Shown here one piece after another: positions 17,043-26,257 of a DNA stretch of 64,000 bases (its first letter is position 1; every line of letters starts with the position of its first letter). The notes under the pieces were generated by a model. The model saw nothing but the letters and a program-made list of their open reading frames with translations. It had not been told where the DNA came from and made no database searches. Made by a program: the position numbers and the translations under genes. This DNA is from Lachnospira sp. UBA3212 (lineage in GTDB: Bacteria; Bacillota; Clostridia; Lachnospirales; Lachnospiraceae), in the NCBI GenBank assembly GCA_002363615.1, contig DEWK01000019.1:101531-165530 (forward strand). Direction: 5' to 3'.

Positions 17043-17128
17043 GCCGGCGTGGCGGAACTGGCAGACGCACAGGACTTAAAATCCTGCGGGACTAACCTCC
17101 CGTATCGGTTCGATTCCGATCGCCGGCA
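17043..17128 (+). tRNA. tRNA-Leu (TAA)
   Basis: Acceptor GCCGGCG pairs with CGCCGGC; anticodon loop CTTAAAA gives TAA; long variable arm; T loop GGTTCGATTCC. No encoded CCA. Confidence 0.96.
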
Positions 17129-17136
17129 TATTTTAT

Positions 17137-17209
<73 letters not shown>

Positions 17210-17218
17210 CGAAAAAAG

Positions 17219-17256
17219 AAAAACCGTTCAGATCTGAAAGATCTGAACGGTTTTTC
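17219..17256. terminator. Bidirectional terminator
   Basis: A 16-bp perfect stem (AAAAACCGTTCAGATC and its complement) with a 5-base loop and A/T tracts on both sides. It ends the tRNA transcript and the convergent phosphorylase gene. Confidence 0.93.
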
Positions 17257-17275
17257 TAGTTTAGGAAGGAAATGT

Positions 17276-19723
17276 TTAACAGTATACTTCTACAGTCACT
17301 TCCTTGATACTAGGATCACTTGGAAGCGGAAGAAGGTCAGAAGTAATCTGTTTGTTATTCACTACCAGGTATTTTTCTTCTGAGTTACCATGGAAATGAA
17401 TATGATAAACGACACCACGATATAATCGTGTAATCGTGAAATCACCAAAGTCTTTTGGAAGGCATGGATGAATGCGAAGTCCCATATAATCCGGACGGAT
17501 TCCCAAGAGTTCCTGAGAGATACTAAGGAAGGTCCATGCTGCGGTTCCTGTTAACCAACTATTCTTAGCCTCTCCATAATTAGGGGCGCTTCGTCCTGCA
17601 ATCATCTGGCTATAAACATATGGCTCGGTCCGATGAATTTCGCTAATAGACTCCAGATTAGATGGACAGGTTCTCATATAAGCAGCATAGGCATCCTCTG
17701 GCCGGCCGGCCCTGGCGTTGGCGGCTACAATCCATGGATTGTTATGACAGAAAATCGCACCATTCTCCTTGTAACCAGGCGGATAGCTGGAAATTTCTCC
17801 CAGTTCTAAGTGGTACTTGGTATAGCAAGGCCAAAGAATTTCGATTCCATAGTCATTGGTCAGATACTTCTTTACAGATTCCATGGCCTGCTGGGCATAG
17901 CCTTCCTTAATGCCAATTCCGGCAAGGACACAAAATCCTTGAGGTTCGATGTAAATCTTTCCCTCTTGGCACTCCTTGCTTCCCACCTTATTCTCATAGG
18001 CATCATAGGCTCGTAAGAACCACTCGCCATCCCAGCCATAGCTTAGAACGGCCTGGGTCATCTTTTCAATTTCTTCTCGAAGCTCCAAAGCTTCCTTGGC
18101 AAATGTATCCTTTTGCCAATGCTTTGCCAGATAATCACAAAGTGCTGCATAGTCCTCGGCATACTTTACAAACATGCCGGCAATAAAGACAGATTCCGCC
18201 TTGCCACTTTCAAAATTAGAAGCGGTCTGGAAGCTTTCTCCCGGTTCTTTAGAAAAGCAGTTTAAGTTTAAGCAGTCATTCCAATCGGCCCGACCAATCA
18301 AAGGAAGTCCGTGAGGACCCTTGTTGTGAATGGTATAGTGTAAGCTCTTACGCAGATGGTCAATCAAAGGCTGTGCCTTGCTTTCATCGTTGTTATAAGG
18401 AGTAGGAACCTCTAAAATGGAAAGGTCGCCGCTTTCTCGAATATAAGCACAGGTACAGGCAACTAACCAAAGGGGATCATCATTAAATCCAGATCCAATG
18501 TCTGCATTCCCCTGTTTGGTAAGAGGCTGATATTGGTGGTAAGTGGAACCATCTTCAAATTGGATGGAAGCAATATCAATAATTCTCTCCCTGGCCCTGT
18601 CTGGAATCATGTGCACAAAACCTAAAAGATCCTGGCAGGAATCTCGGAAGCCCATGCCTCTTCCGGTGCCGCTTTCATAATAACTGGCACTACGGGACAT
18701 ATTAAAGGTCACCATACACTGATATTGGTTCCAAATATTTACCATTCGATTAATATGCTGGTTGGAAGATTGTACATGATAGTGAGAGAGCAGGTCATCC
18801 CAATAAGTCTTTAGGGCATCCTTGGCCTGAAGGAAATCTTCATCTGTCTGGAAGTCTTCCATTAAAGCATGGGCAGGTTTCTTATTAATGATTCCAGGAG
18901 CTTCCCACTTATCCTCTTCTTCTAACTGGCAATATCCCAGCTGGAAGAGGAAGGACCGCTCTTCACCCGGCTTTAAGACAAGATCAATTCTATGACCGGC
19001 CATAGGGGACCAGCCGCTGGCAATGGAGTTACCACTCCTTCCCTGTTCTACCATGGAAGGACTGTCAAAACCATGAAAGGTTCCTAAGAAAGTATCCCGG
19101 TCGGAATCAAAACCATCTACCTTGGAATTTACCGTAAAGAAGGCATAATGATTTCGTCGCTCCCGGTATTCGGTTTTATGGTAAATCGTGGAACCTTCGA
19201 TTTCCACCTCGCCAGTACTTAGGTTTCGCTGAAAATTAGTGGAATCATCCACGGCATTCCAAAGACACCATTCTAGGGCACTGTATAGCTGTAATTTCTT
19301 TTCTTCCGAACTATGATTTTTAATAACCAGACGATTTAACTCACAATTCTTATTTAGGGGAACCAAGAAAGTCATATCCACCGATATCTGATTTTTCGCT
19401 CCATGAAAACTGGAATAGCCAAGACCGTGGCGACATTGATATTCGTCTAACCTGGTCTTAGCCGGAAGGAAGCTGGGACTCCAAATGGTATCCCCATCTT
19501 TAATGTAATAGCATCTTCCTCCCTGATCGGCAGGTACATTATTATAGCGATATCTAGTGATACGCCGAAGTTTTGCATCCTTATAGAAGTGATAGCCACC
19601 GGCGGTATTGGAAATCAATCCAAAGAAACCATCATTCCCCAGATAGTTGATCCAAGGTAGGGGTGTGGCTGGAGTTTCGATGACATATTCCTTATGAACA
19701 TCGTCGAAATACCCGAATTTCAT
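17276..19723 (-). CDS. Cellobiose phosphorylase (GH94)
   Basis: Cleaves cellobiose with phosphate to glucose-1-phosphate and glucose in the cytoplasm. It starts MKFGYFDDVHKEYVIETP and continues with PWINYLGNDGFFGLISN and RRITRYRYNNVPAD, closely matching known cellobiose phosphorylases. The catalytic-acid segment GRADWNDCLNL is present. At 815 aa it has the family's normal length (about 810-815). The start at 19723 follows AGGAGGG; two upstream in-frame codons are ignored. Promoter and LacI-type operator lie upstream. The divergent neighbours are a LacI regulator and a sugar ABC importer, so uptake and phosphorolysis of cellobiose or cellodextrins is the likely unit. Specificity for cellobiose over longer dextrins is inferred. 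Confidence 0.93.
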   Translation of the reverse strand: MKFGYFDDVHKEYVIETPATPLPWINYLGNDGFFGLISNTAGGYHFYKDAKLRRITRYRYNNVPADQGGRCYYIKDGDTIWSPSFLPAKTRLDEYQCRHGLGYSSFHGAKNQISVDMTFLVPLNKNCELNRLVIKNHSSEEKKLQLYSALEWCLWNAVDDSTNFQRNLSTGEVEIEGSTIYHKTEYRERRNHYAFFTVNSKVDGFDSDRDTFLGTFHGFDSPSMVEQGRSGNSIASGWSPMAGHRIDLVLKPGEERSFLFQLGYCQLEEEDKWEAPGIINKKPAHALMEDFQTDEDFLQAKDALKTYWDDLLSHYHVQSSNQHINRMVNIWNQYQCMVTFNMSRSASYYESGTGRGMGFRDSCQDLLGFVHMIPDRARERIIDIASIQFEDGSTYHQYQPLTKQGNADIGSGFNDDPLWLVACTCAYIRESGDLSILEVPTPYNNDESKAQPLIDHLRKSLHYTIHNKGPHGLPLIGRADWNDCLNLNCFSKEPGESFQTASNFESGKAESVFIAGMFVKYAEDYAALCDYLAKHWQKDTFAKEALELREEIEKMTQAVLSYGWDGEWFLRAYDAYENKVGSKECQEGKIYIEPQGFCVLAGIGIKEGYAQQAMESVKKYLTNDYGIEILWPCYTKYHLELGEISSYPPGYKENGAIFCHNNPWIVAANARAGRPEDAYAAYMRTCPSNLESISEIHRTEPYVYSQMIAGRSAPNYGEAKNSWLTGTAAWTFLSISQELLGIRPDYMGLRIHPCLPKDFGDFTITRLYRGVVYHIHFHGNSEEKYLVVNNKQITSDLLPLPSDPSIKEVTVEVYC

Positions 19724-19752
19724 AAAAAACCCTCCTAACATAACTCATATAT

Positions 19753-19804
19753 CGAAATCGTTTGCGTTTAGATATATTTTAATGAATGAAGTCCGAAAAT
19801 TCAA
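19753..19804 (-). promoter_or_regulatory. Cellobiose phosphorylase promoter with LacI-type operator
   Basis: Minus strand TTGAAT (19804-19799), 17 bases, TAAAAT (19781-19776). The palindromic operator CGCAAACGATTTCG (minus strand, 19766-19753) begins a few bases after the expected start point, so a bound repressor would block transcription. Confidence 0.75.
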
Positions 19805-19961
19805 GTATAGAAAATAAATATAGCAAAACCACTAATTTGTTATTAATTTTCGTTTTTTTAAAACTAAGGGGAATGTTAGTAGGAATCAAGGATCTTTCGA
19901 ATTTCGAAAAGGTTTTCTTTAAAATTAATTGTGTAATATTTACAAAAAAAACATATGCATG

Positions 19962-20010
19962 TTGACTTTTTTATGCAAATAGACTTATAATGAGCTTGCG
20001 AAAACGTTTA
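19962..20010 (+). promoter_or_regulatory. lacI/importer promoter with LacI-type operator
   Basis: TTGACT (19962-19967), 18 bases, TATAAT (19986-19991), then operator TGCGAAAACGTTTA (19997-20010) over the start point. It implies autoregulation and control of the importer. Between this and the phosphorylase promoter the sequence is AT-rich with nothing else identified. Confidence 0.78.
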
Positions 20011-20084
20011 AGGGTTTGCGATAGATTTCGAAAGGATTGAAATCTAAGAAACATACTCGTGGACAGTTTAGAAGGGAAATAGTT

Positions 20085-21095
20085 ATGGTTACGATTACTG
20101 ATATTGCAAAACAATTAGGGGTTTCACCCGGGACAGTCAGCAAGGCCTTAACGGGAAAGAAGGATGTTAGTGAGAAAACAAGAGAGAAGGTATGTAAGGC
20201 TGCTAGAGAATTGGGATATCTTCCCAATGCGGCTGCAAGATCACTAAAGACCCATCGGTCCCATAACCTGGGAGTCCTATTTGTAGATGAAATGCAAAGC
20301 GGACTAAAACATCAGTATTTTGCAGCTGTTCTCAATAGTTTTAAGGTAGAGGCAGAACGCTTAGGATATGATATTACCTTCATTTCCAATAGCATTGGTC
20401 CAAATCCTATGAGCTATAAAGATCATTGCAGGTACCGCAATTGCGATGGAGTAGTGATTGCTTGTGTGAATTTTGAAGATCCTAAGGTGGAAGAATTGAT
20501 TAAAAGTCGGATTCCAACCGTATCCATTGACTATGTATATGAGGGACAGATGTCGGTCCTTTCCGATAACTATCAGGGAATGACAGATTTAGTAGAATAT
20601 GTAATCAGCATGGGACATGAAAAGATTGCATTTATTCATGGAGAGCTGACCTCAGTTACCAAGAAACGACTTGCTGCATTTTATGATGTTTGTGCAAAAC
20701 ACGGGATTAAGATTCCGGAAGAATATGTAAAGGCAGCAAGATATCATGATGCAGAAAGTAGTATTAAGGCTACGGAAGAAATCCTAGCTTTGAAAGACAG
20801 ACCAACTTGCATCATGTATCCGGATGACTTTTCTTATATAGGGGGGATGACAGTTTTAGAAGGTCACGGATTACGTATTCCAGAAGATATTAGTGTAACA
20901 GGATATGATGGAATCCTCTTATCCAAGCTTCTTAATCCGAAGCTTACGACACTTTATCAGGATACGGAACGTTTAGGAAAAGAAGCTGCCATGAAGTTGG
21001 TAAGTTTGATTGAGAATCCGGAGGAAACTTATCCGGTACAAGTAAGCGTTTCAGGAGAATTGATTCAGGGAAAATCAGTAAAAAAACTATTTTAA
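20085..21095 (+). CDS. LacI-family transcriptional regulator
   Basis: Sugar-responsive repressor. The N-terminal helix-turn-helix reads VTITDIAKQLGVSPGTVSKAL with the hinge GYLPNAAARSLKT, followed by a periplasmic-binding-protein-like effector domain (about 62-336). I use the ATG at 20085 (MVTITDIA) after AGAAGGGA, because the family begins there; an in-frame TTG at 20037 has its site too close. It lies 21 bases before the binding-protein gene, so the genes are co-transcribed. Three matching operators (19753, 19997, 22573) suggest the regulon is the phosphorylase and importer. The inducer is probably cellobiose or a related sugar (inference). Confidence 0.92.
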   Translation: MVTITDIAKQLGVSPGTVSKALTGKKDVSEKTREKVCKAARELGYLPNAAARSLKTHRSHNLGVLFVDEMQSGLKHQYFAAVLNSFKVEAERLGYDITFISNSIGPNPMSYKDHCRYRNCDGVVIACVNFEDPKVEELIKSRIPTVSIDYVYEGQMSVLSDNYQGMTDLVEYVISMGHEKIAFIHGELTSVTKKRLAAFYDVCAKHGIKIPEEYVKAARYHDAESSIKATEEILALKDRPTCIMYPDDFSYIGGMTVLEGHGLRIPEDISVTGYDGILLSKLLNPKLTTLYQDTERLGKEAAMKLVSLIENPEETYPVQVSVSGELIQGKSVKKLF

Positions 21096-21116
21096 GTACT
21101 AAAGGAGGAAGTATTT

Positions 21117-22493
21117 ATGAGAAACATGAAAAAAGCGATTGCTTTATCTATGGCAACCTTGATGGCAGTGTCAGCAACGGCATGCGGAAGTAGTTCCAAA
21201 ACTTCAAAATCCATTAAAGATTTAAAACTTACAAATGGTGGAAAAGTACTTCGTATTTATTGCTGGAATGAAGAGATTCAGTCAAGATTTGCAGATTATG
21301 TGGAAACAGCAGAGGATGAGATTGACGGAACTAAGATTGAATGGGTAGTAACCGCGAATAAAGACAATGCTTATCAAAAAAAGTTGGATGAGGCCCTAAA
21401 GGCTCAGCCATCTAAGGAAGCTAAAGATCGTGTGGACATGTATTTAATCGAGGCAGACTATGCATTAAAGTATGTAAATAGTGATTATTCCGTAGATGTA
21501 AAGGATCTTGGATTAACCGATGATGATTTAAAAGATCAGTATCAGTATACCAAGGATATTTGTACCAATGATAAAGGAGAACTAAAAGCCGTTTCATGGC
21601 AGGCAACTCCTGGACTCTTTGCCTATAGACGTTCCATTGCAAAGGATGTATTAGGAACCGATGATCCGGAGGAAGTTCAGAAATCATTAGCCAGCTGGGA
21701 AGAATTTGATAAGGTAGCTGCTAAGGCACATGAAAAGGGATACAAGATGCTTTCGGGTTATGATGATGCATATCGTGTATTCTCTAATAATGTATCTAGT
21801 GCGTGGGTGAATGATAAAAAAGAAGTAGTAATTGATGACAATATTATGAAGTGGGTAGATCAGACCAAGACTTATACCGAAAACGGATATAACAATAAGT
21901 CTTCTCTTTGGGATGATACCTGGAATGCAGATCAGGGTTCTGCAGGTAAGGTATTTGGATTCTTTTATTCTACCTGGGGAATTAACTTTACCTTACTTGG
22001 TAACTCACTTGATACTTCTGTAGAGGATGGCGGTAAGGAAGAAGTTGGCAATGGTGCATATGGTGATTATGCAGTATGTCAGGGACCTGAATCATATTAT
22101 TGGGGTGGTTCTTGGTTAGTAGCTGCACCAGGTAGTGATAACAAGGATTTAATTTGTGACATTATGAAGAAGCTTACCTGTGATAAGGACACCATGAAGA
22201 AGATTACAGAAGATACACAGGATTACACCAATAATATAAGTGCAATGGAAGAACTTGCAGCAAGCGACTTCCATTCAGCATTCTTAGGAGGACAGAACCA
22301 CATTGCATTATTTGCAGAGGCAGCTCCAAAGATTGATATGAGCAACACATCTGCATATGATCAGGGATGTAATGAAGAGTTCCAGACTGCGATGAGAGAG
22401 TACTTTGATGGTAATGTTACAAAGGAAGAGGCAATTGAAAACTTCTATAAGGCAATTACCAAGAAGTATCCTGAATTAAAGAAACCGGAATAA
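21117..22493 (+). CDS. Sugar ABC transporter substrate-binding lipoprotein
   Basis: A 458-aa extracellular binding protein of the CUT1 (family 1) type. A lipoprotein signal peptide ends in SATAC, with Cys-23 as the likely lipidated residue, followed by a Ser/Lys-rich linker. The mature part begins GGKVLRIYCWNEEIQSRF, typical of carbohydrate binders. The start at 21117 follows AAAGGAGGAAG. The neighbouring LacI regulator and cellobiose phosphorylase point to cellobiose or cellodextrin as ligand, which is inference. A hairpin after the gene probably keeps its mRNA above the level of the permease mRNA. Confidence 0.92.
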   Translation: MRNMKKAIALSMATLMAVSATACGSSSKTSKSIKDLKLTNGGKVLRIYCWNEEIQSRFADYVETAEDEIDGTKIEWVVTANKDNAYQKKLDEALKAQPSKEAKDRVDMYLIEADYALKYVNSDYSVDVKDLGLTDDDLKDQYQYTKDICTNDKGELKAVSWQATPGLFAYRRSIAKDVLGTDDPEEVQKSLASWEEFDKVAAKAHEKGYKMLSGYDDAYRVFSNNVSSAWVNDKKEVVIDDNIMKWVDQTKTYTENGYNNKSSLWDDTWNADQGSAGKVFGFFYSTWGINFTLLGNSLDTSVEDGGKEEVGNGAYGDYAVCQGPESYYWGGSWLVAAPGSDNKDLICDIMKKLTCDKDTMKKITEDTQDYTNNISAMEELAASDFHSAFLGGQNHIALFAEAAPKIDMSNTSAYDQGCNEEFQTAMREYFDGNVTKEEAIENFYKAITKKYPELKKPE

Positions 22494-22510
22494 AGATGTA
22501 AGAACAAAAT

Positions 22511-22548
22511 GTTGGCCGGCTTTTATAGGCCGGTCAATATTTTTATCT
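22511..22548 (+). terminator. Partial terminator between binding protein and permeases
   Basis: TTGGCCGGC and its near-complement GCCGGTCAA with one mismatch, then TATTTTTAT. A hairpin in this position commonly lets the binding protein be made in excess. A second small stem GTGGAT/ATCCAC lies at 22589-22608. Confidence 0.65.
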
Positions 22549-22572
22549 CTGTGAGGGAGACTTGAACAGAAA

Positions 22573-22586
22573 ACAAAACGTTTACT
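22573..22586. promoter_or_regulatory. Third LacI-type operator
   Basis: ACAAAACGTTTACT, with the same central AACGTT core as the operators at 19753 and 19997, lies 46 bases before the first permease. No convincing promoter accompanies it. Confidence 0.55.
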
Positions 22587-22632
22587 CGGTGGATAATAAA
22601 AAATCCACGGATTAAAACAAAGGGAGGCAGTT

Positions 22633-23643
22633 ATGAGTGCTAAATTAGAAGATGCAAATACAATACCCCAAACCGCCAAATCGAACAGTGGGACGAGTGG
22701 TAAAAAAATAAAAGGAGTAAATTACAATAAGTGGGGATATTTCTTTATTCTTCCCTTCTTCCTTGTATATATTATTTTCCAGTTGATACCTTTGGTTTCT
22801 ACCTTCCGCTACAGTTTTTATGAACACTACATTAGTCAGGGACTTTTGTCAGAGGAAGTGATTCATCGGTTTGTGGGAATTGAGAATTATAAGACCGTCT
22901 TTACTGATAAGGAAACGTGGAGGACTTTAGGAAATACCATGATCATGTGGCTAATGGGTTTTGTTCCCCAGATTATTATTTCATTGCTGTTTGCTTCCTG
23001 GTTTACCGATTTGAGATTGCGGTTAAAGGCCACTGGCTTGTTTAAAACAGTAATCTATATGCCAAATCTGATTATGGCATCTGCATTTTCCATGTTATTC
23101 TTTGCTCTGTTTTCACCGAATGGACCAGTGAATGATATTTTGATTCATGCAGGAATTATAAAGGAAAGCTTTCGGTTTTTCAGCCATGCCGGAGCTACAA
23201 GAGGTTTGGTTGCTCTTATGAATTTTTTAATGTGGTTTGGTAATACCACCATTCTTTTAATGGCGGCGATTATGGGAATCGATCCATCCCTATATGAATC
23301 TGCCCAAATTGATGGGGCATCCTCTGGGCAGATTTTCCGGAGTATCACCCTTCCTCTGATTCGACCAATTTTAGTATATGTGGTAATTACTTCTATGATT
23401 GGTGGTCTTCAGATGTTCGATGTTCCACAGATTTTAACCGATGGAACGGGTAGCCCATACGGAACTACAAAGACCATGGTTATGAACCTGAATGAACATC
23501 TCTACAGTAAAAACTATGGTATGGCAGGTACCATTTCGGTTCTGTTGTTTGTCTTATCGGCAATCTTAAGTATCGCAGTCTTTTTGATTACCATTCGTCC
23601 AGATACTTCAGAAGTAAAGAAGAAAAAAAGTAAAAGTAAGTAA
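22633..23643 (+). CDS. Sugar ABC transporter permease (MalF-like)
   Basis: A 336-aa inner-membrane permease of the CUT1 class. After a Lys-rich cytoplasmic leader (about 1-35) come six membrane spans, starting with WGYFFILPFFLVYIIFQLIP. The EAA loop reads YESAQIDGASSGQIFRSITLPLIRP, the ATPase-docking motif (quoted in part). The start follows AGGGAGGCAGTT. It pairs with the next gene. No ATPase gene is present in this cluster, so a shared MsmK-type ATPase elsewhere must energise it (inference from other Firmicutes). Confidence 0.92.
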   Translation: MSAKLEDANTIPQTAKSNSGTSGKKIKGVNYNKWGYFFILPFFLVYIIFQLIPLVSTFRYSFYEHYISQGLLSEEVIHRFVGIENYKTVFTDKETWRTLGNTMIMWLMGFVPQIIISLLFASWFTDLRLRLKATGLFKTVIYMPNLIMASAFSMLFFALFSPNGPVNDILIHAGIIKESFRFFSHAGATRGLVALMNFLMWFGNTTILLMAAIMGIDPSLYESAQIDGASSGQIFRSITLPLIRPILVYVVITSMIGGLQMFDVPQILTDGTGSPYGTTKTMVMNLNEHLYSKNYGMAGTISVLLFVLSAILSIAVFLITIRPDTSEVKKKKSKSK

Positions 23644-23656
23644 GGAGGCCTAACAT

Positions 23657-24517
23657 ATGAAAAGAAAAGATGATTCTGGTGCAGGTCTTACCATTCATCG
23701 TGTGATCTGCTATCTTGTATTAATATTTTTTACCCTGCTTGCCCTCTTTCCATTCTATGTTCTGATTGTAAATGCTACCAGAGCGCATGCAGATATTCAA
23801 AAGGGCTTCTCCGCATTCTTTGGAGGTTCTGTTGTATCAAACTTTAAGGCAGTTCTTAGGGATGATGCTCATCCTCTGGTGCGTGCCATGTTAAACAGTT
23901 TTATCATTGCGGCATCCTCATCGGCATTAACCGTATATTTCTCGGCATTTACGGCCTATGGAATTAATACCTATAAGGATTTTAAATTTAGAAAATTTGC
24001 CAATGGTTTTATACTCTTAATCATGATGGTTCCTACCCAGGTTTCTGCCCTTGGATTTATTGATTTGATGGCTCAGTTTGGATTAACAAATACCTTCTGG
24101 CCACTGATTATTCCTTCCATTGCAGCACCAGCGGTTTACTACTTTATGTTGTCCTATATGGAATCTTCTCTTCCTATGGAGATTGTAGAGGCAGCAAGAA
24201 TTGATGGAGCCAATGAATTTAAAACCTTTAATACCATTATTATTCCTATGTTGAAGCCAGCCTTGGCCGTACAGGCAATCTTTGCCTTTGTTCAGTCATG
24301 GAACAATTACTTTATTCCACAGCTGATCATTGATTCTAAGAATAATAAGACTCTGCCAATCTTAATTGCAGAGTTGCGTTCCGCAGACTTTACCAAGTTT
24401 AATATGGGACAGCTGTATATGTCCATTGCATTTGCAATTGTGCCGGTAGTAATTGTCTACTTAATTCTTTCAAAACAGATTGTAAGAGGCGTTACTCTTG
24501 GTGGTGTAAAGGGATAA
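23657..24517 (+). CDS. Sugar ABC transporter permease (MalG-like)
   Basis: A 286-aa permease with six membrane spans; the EAA loop includes VEAARIDGANEFKTFNTI, and the end SKQIVRGVTLGGVKG is typical of MalG-type proteins. It follows the first permease by 13 bases with an AAGGAGG site. It is the last gene of the transporter unit, closed by a strong terminator. Confidence 0.92.
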   Translation: MKRKDDSGAGLTIHRVICYLVLIFFTLLALFPFYVLIVNATRAHADIQKGFSAFFGGSVVSNFKAVLRDDAHPLVRAMLNSFIIAASSSALTVYFSAFTAYGINTYKDFKFRKFANGFILLIMMVPTQVSALGFIDLMAQFGLTNTFWPLIIPSIAAPAVYYFMLSYMESSLPMEIVEAARIDGANEFKTFNTIIIPMLKPALAVQAIFAFVQSWNNYFIPQLIIDSKNNKTLPILIAELRSADFTKFNMGQLYMSIAFAIVPVVIVYLILSKQIVRGVTLGGVKG

Positions 24518-24530
24518 AAAAGAAGAATCA

Positions 24531-24567
24531 GATACCGCTTTTCCCAGTGGAAAGCGGTATCTTTTAT
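24531..24567 (+). terminator. Terminator of the sugar transporter operon
   Basis: GATACCGCTTT and AAAGCGGTATC (11 bp, 9-base loop) followed by TTTTATT. Confidence 0.92.
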
Positions 24568-24592
24568 TGATAATTCCCAAACTCTGGATTCA

Positions 24593-24621
24593 TTGACGAA
24601 AAATGCTTCTTGTGATATATT
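24593..24621 (+). promoter_or_regulatory. corA promoter
   Basis: TTGACG (24593-24598), 17 bases, TATATT (24616-24621), 47 bases before the gene. Confidence 0.8.
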
Positions 24622-24668
24622 TTATAAGGTTAGGGACATCTTAGAAACTACCAGAAGGGAGGCACAAG

Positions 24669-25613
24669 ATGCTTACAATTTTCAAAACAGAGAATGGCAT
24701 TCTCACAGAAGAAGAAGAGATTACCTCAGGCGTTTGGATTGATTTACAGGATCCTACCATGGAAGAAACATCCAGGCTTAGTAGGCATTTTGATATCGAC
24801 CTGGTAGATATTCGAGCAGCGTTGGATGATGAAGAGGCATCTCGAGTGGACTTAGAAGATGGTTATACCCTGATTCTGGTGGACATCCCATTTGAAGAGG
24901 AGAGAAATGACCGTAAGGCCTATTCCACCATTCCCCTTGGTATTATTATTGTAAAAGATGCAATTATCACCGTATGTTCGGAAGAGAATGATGTTATGAA
25001 GGTCTTCCGTAAGAACCGTGTGCGAAGCTTAAGTACCAAAAAGAGAATGAGATTTGTATATCAGGTTTTGTTCCGTACTGCCAGTGTTTATCAGAATTAC
25101 CTTCGAATCATTGACCGCAGACGTAGTAATATTGAGACCCGGATCATGGATGATTCCACAGAGAATAGTGATTTAATGGACCTTCACGAGTTAGAGACAA
25201 ACCTGGTCTATTTTGCAACTTCTCTTTCGGCCAATAACATGGTTTTAGACCGATTAACCAGATATGACCGGATTGAACAATATCCGGAAGACAAGGAATT
25301 GTTAGAGGATGTAATGGTCGAGAATCGTCAGGCGATTGAGATGACCAATATTTATCGGGATATCCTTCATGGTACCAGGGAACTGGTGTCTACTTTGATT
25401 AACAATCGAATGAATGATATCATGAAAATTCTCACATCCATTACCTTGGTTATGGCGATTCCTACCGTAATCAGCGGACTTTATGGAATGAATGTAAACG
25501 GAAAGGGAATGCCCCTTTCCGGCACTCCCTTTGGATTCGCAATTATTTCTTTTGTAACACTTGCAATCTGCTGTATTGTAATGTGGATTTTACACAAACG
25601 ACAAATGTTATAG
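24669..25613 (+). CDS. corA: CorA-family divalent metal transporter
   Basis: Pentameric magnesium/cobalt channel protein of 314 aa. A long cytoplasmic N-terminal domain (about 1-250, largely helical) is followed by two C-terminal membrane spans. The first ends in the pore signature YGMNV (GMN motif), and the second is FAIISFVTLAICCIVMWIL. Length is normal. It is a single-gene unit with its own promoter and faces the convergent RNase H gene 13 bases away. The ion preference (Mg versus Co or Zn) cannot be decided from sequence. Confidence 0.92.
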   Translation: MLTIFKTENGILTEEEEITSGVWIDLQDPTMEETSRLSRHFDIDLVDIRAALDDEEASRVDLEDGYTLILVDIPFEEERNDRKAYSTIPLGIIIVKDAIITVCSEENDVMKVFRKNRVRSLSTKKRMRFVYQVLFRTASVYQNYLRIIDRRRSNIETRIMDDSTENSDLMDLHELETNLVYFATSLSANNMVLDRLTRYDRIEQYPEDKELLEDVMVENRQAIEMTNIYRDILHGTRELVSTLINNRMNDIMKILTSITLVMAIPTVISGLYGMNVNGKGMPLSGTPFGFAIISFVTLAICCIVMWILHKRQML

Positions 25614-25626
25614 ATAAGTCTTTGCT

Positions 25627-26256
25627 TTATTGGCCGGCTCCCTTCTTTGCAAGGGAGTCGGCTATTTCATTATAGGTAACCCCTGTGTGGGCGTCCACCT
25701 TAAAAAATTCAATTTGAATCTGATCTTTTAGGTCTTCATAGAAGGAAACATACTGCTTGGTTCCTTCCTTGTTGGCTTTCCATAGGCCCAAAGGCCATTT
25801 GGCAATCCCCTCGTAGTCGTGAAAGATTATTAGGCGGTTGGCGTTTGCTTTTCTGGCAAGTTCCATAGCCTTCATGGAAGCGAAGATTTCTCCGGTTACG
25901 TTTCGCATGGATACTAGGTCAGGGGCCGAACAATCTCCATAGTAGTGACTTTCTTCTCCCTGATAGAAGAAGACAACGCCGTAACCACACTGGCTGCTTG
26001 CTGCGTTAAAGCTTCCATCTACATAAGCAAGGGCGAGGGTGGAATCTTCCAGGGTAGATGCAATGGGGTCTTTGGGTTCCTCTGTTTTTGAATCAGAAAG
26101 ACCTGCCATAAAATGTTCTGCTTCTGTTCTTGTTTCAAAGCCTTGAAAAAGGGCTCCTTTAAAACCAGTGACCTGCTTTTGGCAGTCTGGCCAGTTCGTG
26201 TAAATGCCCGGCTCACGTCCTACAGCCACGGCATAGAAATTCTTTTTTGCAGCCAT
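25627..26256 (-). CDS. Ribonuclease H with N-terminal viroplasmin-like domain
   Basis: Cleaves the RNA strand of RNA-DNA hybrids. Residues 3-50 (FYAVAVGREPGIYTNW, GFKGALFQGFETRTEAEHFM) form the hybrid-binding domain known from eukaryotic RNase H1 and caulimovirus viroplasmin. After a linker, the RNase H fold has catalytic acids in YVDGSF, GEIFASMKAMELA, HDYEGIAKW and the terminal NEIADSLAKKG. At 209 aa it is normal for this form. It lies one base after the L,D-transpeptidase stop on the same strand. A GC-rich inverted repeat at its 3' end (25633-25663) may help to stop convergent transcription, but the T-tract is poor. Confidence 0.9.
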   Translation of the reverse strand: MAAKKNFYAVAVGREPGIYTNWPDCQKQVTGFKGALFQGFETRTEAEHFMAGLSDSKTEEPKDPIASTLEDSTLALAYVDGSFNAASSQCGYGVVFFYQGEESHYYGDCSAPDLVSMRNVTGEIFASMKAMELARKANANRLIIFHDYEGIAKWPLGLWKANKEGTKQYVSFYEDLKDQIQIEFFKVDAHTGVTYNEIADSLAKKGAGQ

Positions 26257-26257
26257 A

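Noticed and set aside
25633..25663. Strong GC-rich inverted repeat between corA and the RNase H gene as a terminator.
   Set aside because: The stem is good, but both flanks lack a proper T-tract and it lies in the RNase H coding end, so I left it as only a possibility.
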